DNA of 64,000 nucleotides from Nephrocerus scutellatus (Eukaryota; Arthropoda; Insecta; Diptera; Pipunculidae), in assembly GCA_947095585.1 (NCBI GenBank), contig OX352764.1, positions 10,277,001 to 10,341,000 on the forward strand. The letters are read 5' to 3'. The first letter of the stretch is position 1, and every line of letters begins with the position of its first letter. The notes beneath the pieces are model-generated. The model was not told where the DNA came from and ran no database searches. It saw only the letters and a list, made by a program, of their open reading frames with translations. The position numbers were made by a program, and so were the translations under genes. This document shows, in pieces, positions 60,130 through 64,000 of this stretch.

Positions 60130-61670
60130 GTGTCGAACTGATAGTTTACGGGGTAAACTATGAATTGGTAAGTACCTCCGAAGATAGGCTTAATGGTGGA
60201 CCCGTGAGCTCGAGTTGAGGCACGGGTATTACGGATGGGTTAGAGAATGGGCGGGATGCATCTGGATATTTCTTTTGAACACCGCTTGTGGAAAAAGCGA
60301 TAAAACAGTGACAGACAGAAAACATTCCTACGATGTTTAAGCGATTTGATTGTTTTTGCGATAAGGACGTCACCAATAAGTTTTGACGCGCGGTTCGAAG
60401 CTCTGTCTAGTAGATGTCTTTGGGGCACCTGCCCAGACAATACAGTTGTATTCAAGCTTAGGGCGAATATACGCGGTGTAAATAGTAACCAGATCTGAAG
60501 AAGTGAAGTACATCTTGCACCGTTTTAGGAAACCTAAACATTTCGCAGCATTTTTGGCGATGGCAAATATGTGGTCATTCCAGCGAAGCTTGTTGTTTAC
60601 GCACATACCGAGAATTGAGAGTTTTTCGGTTTTATTGATGCAAGATCCATTCGTGGATAAAGGTTGGGGGTTTAAATTACGCTTGGACGACAGAAGACAG
60701 TATTGGTTTTTTAAAAGCGTTAAATTAAACTCTATTATGTTGTCCTCACCTTGTTATGCTGTTAAGGTCAAAATTTAACGTGCTTACCATACGTTGTTGT
60801 TCAAGTTGTGACGAAGAGGAGCGTGCAGAAAGCGTGAAGTCATATGAAAAGCTAAGAGCGCTGTCATCAGCGAAAGAATGGATTAGATTAGAGGTGGTGG
60901 ATAGGAGATCATTAATGAAAATCAGAGAGAGTGTCGGAGATAAAGCAGAGCCTTGAGGAACACCGTATAAACGCAATGCGGCAAACATTGGATTTGAATC
61001 CGTCCAATACGACTTGTATTGAACGGTCAGAAAGGTAGTTACTAGTCCAATCGAGTAGAGTGTTTGAGTGCTTGGTGCCAGAGTCTGTCAAATGCTTTGG
61101 AAATATCGAGTGCAACAACTTTACTTTCACCAAATTTATGAATAGACTGGTTCCACTTTTCAGTGAGATAAGCCATCAGGTCACCTGTAGAACGTTGCCT
61201 ACGAAAACCATACTGCTGGTCACTAAGGATTTTACGTGATTTAAGGTATATTGCATAAGCTTACGATTGATCAGGGTTTCCAAGACCTTGGAAAGTATAG
61301 ATGTTAGCGTAATGGGTCGGTACGGGGAAAGAGATGACGTTTCGCCTTTTTAGGAACAAGCTGGATAAAGGCTGTTTTCCAATTCCATGGGACGACTCCA
61401 GAAGAATAAAAGAAATGGAAAAGTATGCGCAGTGGTTTTGCCAACGTTGAAGAACACCTCTTCAAAACTATAGCGGAAATTCCATCAGGCCCAGCAGAAT
61501 TATGAATGTTGAGATCATTTAATACTCTAGCCACTTGACGAGTATGAAAGTAAATCTCTCCCAAAGAGAATTTAATAGTTGCAGGTACAGGCGGCGACAA
61601 CGCGCTATCTGGCAGCGTAGAGCTATCTGCGAAATTTCAAGCAAGCAGATTGGCCTTGTCTATAGAGCTG
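60130..61670 (-). pseudogene. jockey/CR1-like LINE remnant, longest copy
   Basis: Minus strand, 5' to 3' from right to left. LPDSALSPPVPATIKFSLGE, NIHNSAGPDGISAIVLKRCS, VVPWNWKTAFIQLVPKK, VKLLHSIFPKHLTDSG-like, LDWTSNYLSDRSIQVVLDG, LYGVPQGSALSPTLS, SFADDSALSFSYDF (catalytic FADD intact), KLRWNDHIFAIAKNAAKCLG and YIRPKLEYNCIVWAGAP. Several frameshifts break it. The endonuclease is missing, and similarity stops near 61670. It is the reference used for the breakpoints of the other copies. Confidence 0.88.
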
Positions 61671-61679
61671 AACGATGGA

Positions 61680-63765
61680 ATGCAGTGATATTATTTTGTG
61701 ATAGGAAGTTCATCAGTAAGCTATTAATTTATTTATCCGTTATTTTTGAAAACCCAAGTCAACATTTAATGCATAAATTATTGACTTTGTTCAAAAAAAG
61801 TTCGAACAGAGATCTTTTTTTAAATTCCTAATGTGATTAGAGTGTAAGGCTCTCTCGGCATGAAGAAATTTTTTATGTTCCCACCTAGAAATAAGGAATC
61901 AGTTTTTCTTCAGAAGAAAATAAATGTACAGCGGGTCGGTGTGGCTATACACAAAGTCTGGCGGCGCATTCAAAAGGATTTTCTCATTCAGCGGTCAGTG
62001 TAAATGGAAGAAAAGAAGCAATAAACCGTTACAAATTACGCGAACGAAACAAAAAAACTGGCATCGCAATAGATCCCGTGGGAGAAGCCCACCACTTTTC
62101 TCTTCTATTGGATTGTTCCTTGTTTATGCTCAACTTGACTTCCAATCGGTTTCATATTAAGAAGAGTAAACCACCAGGGATTGCTACCGTCTCATCCATA
62201 AGAAGCTACTTAACTTATAGATACCGCTACATCGTCCAGCGTCATCTATTAGTGGAAATCACACCCCAAGGATTGTATCGAGGAAGCACAAACATCGGCA
62301 TCGGCAACATTTAATTAATAACTTTTCAGTCAAAATCCTCATTCAGGGAATCTGTGTTTTGGGAAGGATATTTGTGTAAACAATTCTTAAAGAATCCTTT
62401 ATTCTTTTGAGGGCGGTTACCCATAATATTTACGCAGTTATTGATAGCCACATATATAGATACAAACGGGCGGCTGGCCGATTCTTTCTGTTCACTTCAA
62501 TTGTTCACTGAGAGTCATTGTGGATGGTATGGCATCGATACCAGCAGCATACGGAGTGTATGCTTCTACCACACAATACACAAAGGACAAAAGCCAAGGA
62601 AGAAAGAAGAATGTTTGCCAAAACATTAGTAACGCTTGCACACATAAAACGAACGCGTATAATACGCCACGGGACGCATCCTTAAGTAATGGATCGCATA
62701 TGACACATGTTCCTTTTTTTTTTGCAAAATGGCTCAACGCAGGAGAATTGTCCTCCTGTGGTCAAAACATGGTATGATCATGTCGATGCTCATCTTTACA
62801 GGTGTGAAGTTTAAGTGCCACACCGCCAGTTTTGTTGTGAAATTTTTAGAAGAGTCCGGGAGTGGTCCATCAATGAATTCCTTCGAATTTTCCGTCTACG
62901 AATGAATGCATGAAAAGGACAGCGCAGGATTAGATTGGTAAAAAATTTAAATTAATAACTCAAACACTCCATCCGAGGCAAACAGGATAATTTATTAAAT
63001 TATCTGGGAGAGCCCTCTTCTTCCTTCATTCCTTCTTCCTTGCTACGGCGTTCGATGATTGCCTGCAAGATCAGATATTGCAGCTGCCATCAGGGATCAG
63101 CTTCAAGAAATTTGGGCACTGACTTTGTATTCATTCGAGCATTTTTATTAATGATGGAATCATTTATGAAATTTTTGTATACCTTGACGCGTGGACAAAA
63201 TGTTTGTGTGGGTGTCGATAGTCGTGAAGGTTTTGAGTTTGGAGCATGGTTTGTTAGCGCGAGTAACTACATCAAATGGAGATATAATTGATGTCCAATG
63301 TGTCGCGCGGTTTGTTTAGACAGAAATTGTCTGATTGGTTGTTTCCTTTTCATTTTTTTTTATTAATTTGATATGCACAGTTCTGATTAATGATTGAAAT
63401 CAATAACGACGAAAAAAAAACATGGAAGAGAAGTGATCGTGCCGGGAGCTACTGTTTTTAGTACGCAAGAAGCCAGGTGATTTTTTTGTTTTCACTGGAA
63501 TTCACTTGTCATTTGTCAAATAAAACGTCGTCTTTTTTTAGGAAGAAAAATTATCAACTCGGTATCAAAAAAAAATCACTCTGGCGCGGTAAGCAAAGCG
63601 ATCACGCAATCACTATCCCAGTTTAAGAAAATAATTCGTTATGATTTAAAATGTTATGTTTGTAAAGGGTTAAAAATATTGGAAATACTTTTTCCAATAG
63701 GATATTTTTGACATGTCACGCGTGACTACTGTCAAACTAAATACATAATTTTATTCATTGACATT
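61680..63765. other. intergenic, no gene recognised
   Basis: No coding or mobile signature was seen, apart from possible non-coding 5' sequence of the mariner copy from about 63660 (CTGTCAAACTAAATACATAA). Confidence 0.35.
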
Positions 63766-63770
63766 TCATC

Positions 63771-64000
63771 ATGGAAAGACTAAAGCCGCCACAACGTTTA
63801 CAAATCGTACAATTGTATTACGAAAATCGACGCTCTGTGAAAAGGGTTCATAGCGCGCTCAGGCCAACTTATGGTGTACATAATCGTCTACCTACCGAAC
63901 GCATTATTCGGCATACCGTCGGCAAACTTGAGAATAATTTTACATTATTGAATTATACTCGACCGATTAGACCACATACAGCCCAAAATTAATAGAATAT
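63771..64000 (+). pseudogene. mariner-like transposase N-terminus, cut by the window edge
   Basis: ATG at 63771 opens MERLKPPQRLQIVQLYYENR, then SVKRVHSALRPTYGVHNRL and IIRHTVGKLENNFTLL, the first helix-turn-helix region of mariner-like transposases. A stop at 63990 interrupts the frame, so this copy is also broken, or the family's frame resumes beyond the window. The start is the family's natural one. Confidence 0.82.

Noticed and set aside
1..64000. CRISPR array, bacterial operon or intact virus
   Set aside because: No regularly spaced identical repeats, no operon-like gene packing and no envelope or capsid gene was recognised; all repeats fit eukaryotic mobile elements or microsatellites.

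Overview
The window reads as nuclear DNA of a higher (brachyceran) fly. It has large introns, canonical GT-AG splice sites, AT-rich intergenic DNA, many decayed insect-type transposons, and one host gene whose protein closely resembles the Drosophila T-box factors H15 and midline (the Tbx20 class). I suspect a fly with a larger genome than Drosophila, possibly tephritid-like, but that is inference. No bacterial gene, operon, CRISPR array or intact non-coding RNA gene was found.

The left 14.6 kb carries the 5' part of the H15/midline gene on the minus strand. Exon 1 (14635-14497) holds the start codon and an eh1-type repression motif. A 10.2-kb intron follows, then exon 2 (4325-4021; acidic, with His, Asn and Ser runs), a 95-bp intron, and exon 3 (3925-3795), which starts the T-box DNA-binding domain. 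The reading frame joins correctly at both junctions. The rest of the T-box lies beyond the left edge, because positions 1-3794 look like intron.

The remaining 49 kb upstream of the gene, and much of intron 1, is a graveyard of mobile elements. There are mariner-like transposase pseudogenes (5.3, 21.8, 38.1, 56.9, 58.3 and 63.8 kb), one maT-like copy (30.4 kb) and one Tc1-like element with recognisable terminal inverted repeats (11.3-13.35 kb). A Ty3/gypsy integrase piece (20.97-21.7 kb) lacks its catalytic core. Non-LTR retrotransposon fragments fall into at least three groups: a jockey/CR1-like group (2.6, 53.3, 54.4 and 60.1 kb), a LOA/R1-like group with endonuclease, reverse transcriptase, RNase H and a C-terminal zinc motif (24.8, 30.0, 34.5, 39.9, 40.4 and 43.3 kb), and an RTE-like group (41.1, 50.0 and 57.8 kb). 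A further reverse-transcriptase fragment is duplicated at 48.3-49.3 kb.

The most interesting unlabelled structure is a tRNA-derived SINE family of about 250 bp, seen in six copies (11.58, 16.58, 17.45, 50.38, 54.93 and 56.66 kb). It has A-box and B-box matches, a conserved 3' domain and an ATT-rich tail. Two copies have 7-bp target-site duplications, and two or three sit inside older transposons. A second notable signal is a cluster of GATC, especially GTGATC/GATCAC, at 32.3-33.7 kb in a stretch with little transposon debris; it may be regulatory DNA for the T-box gene.
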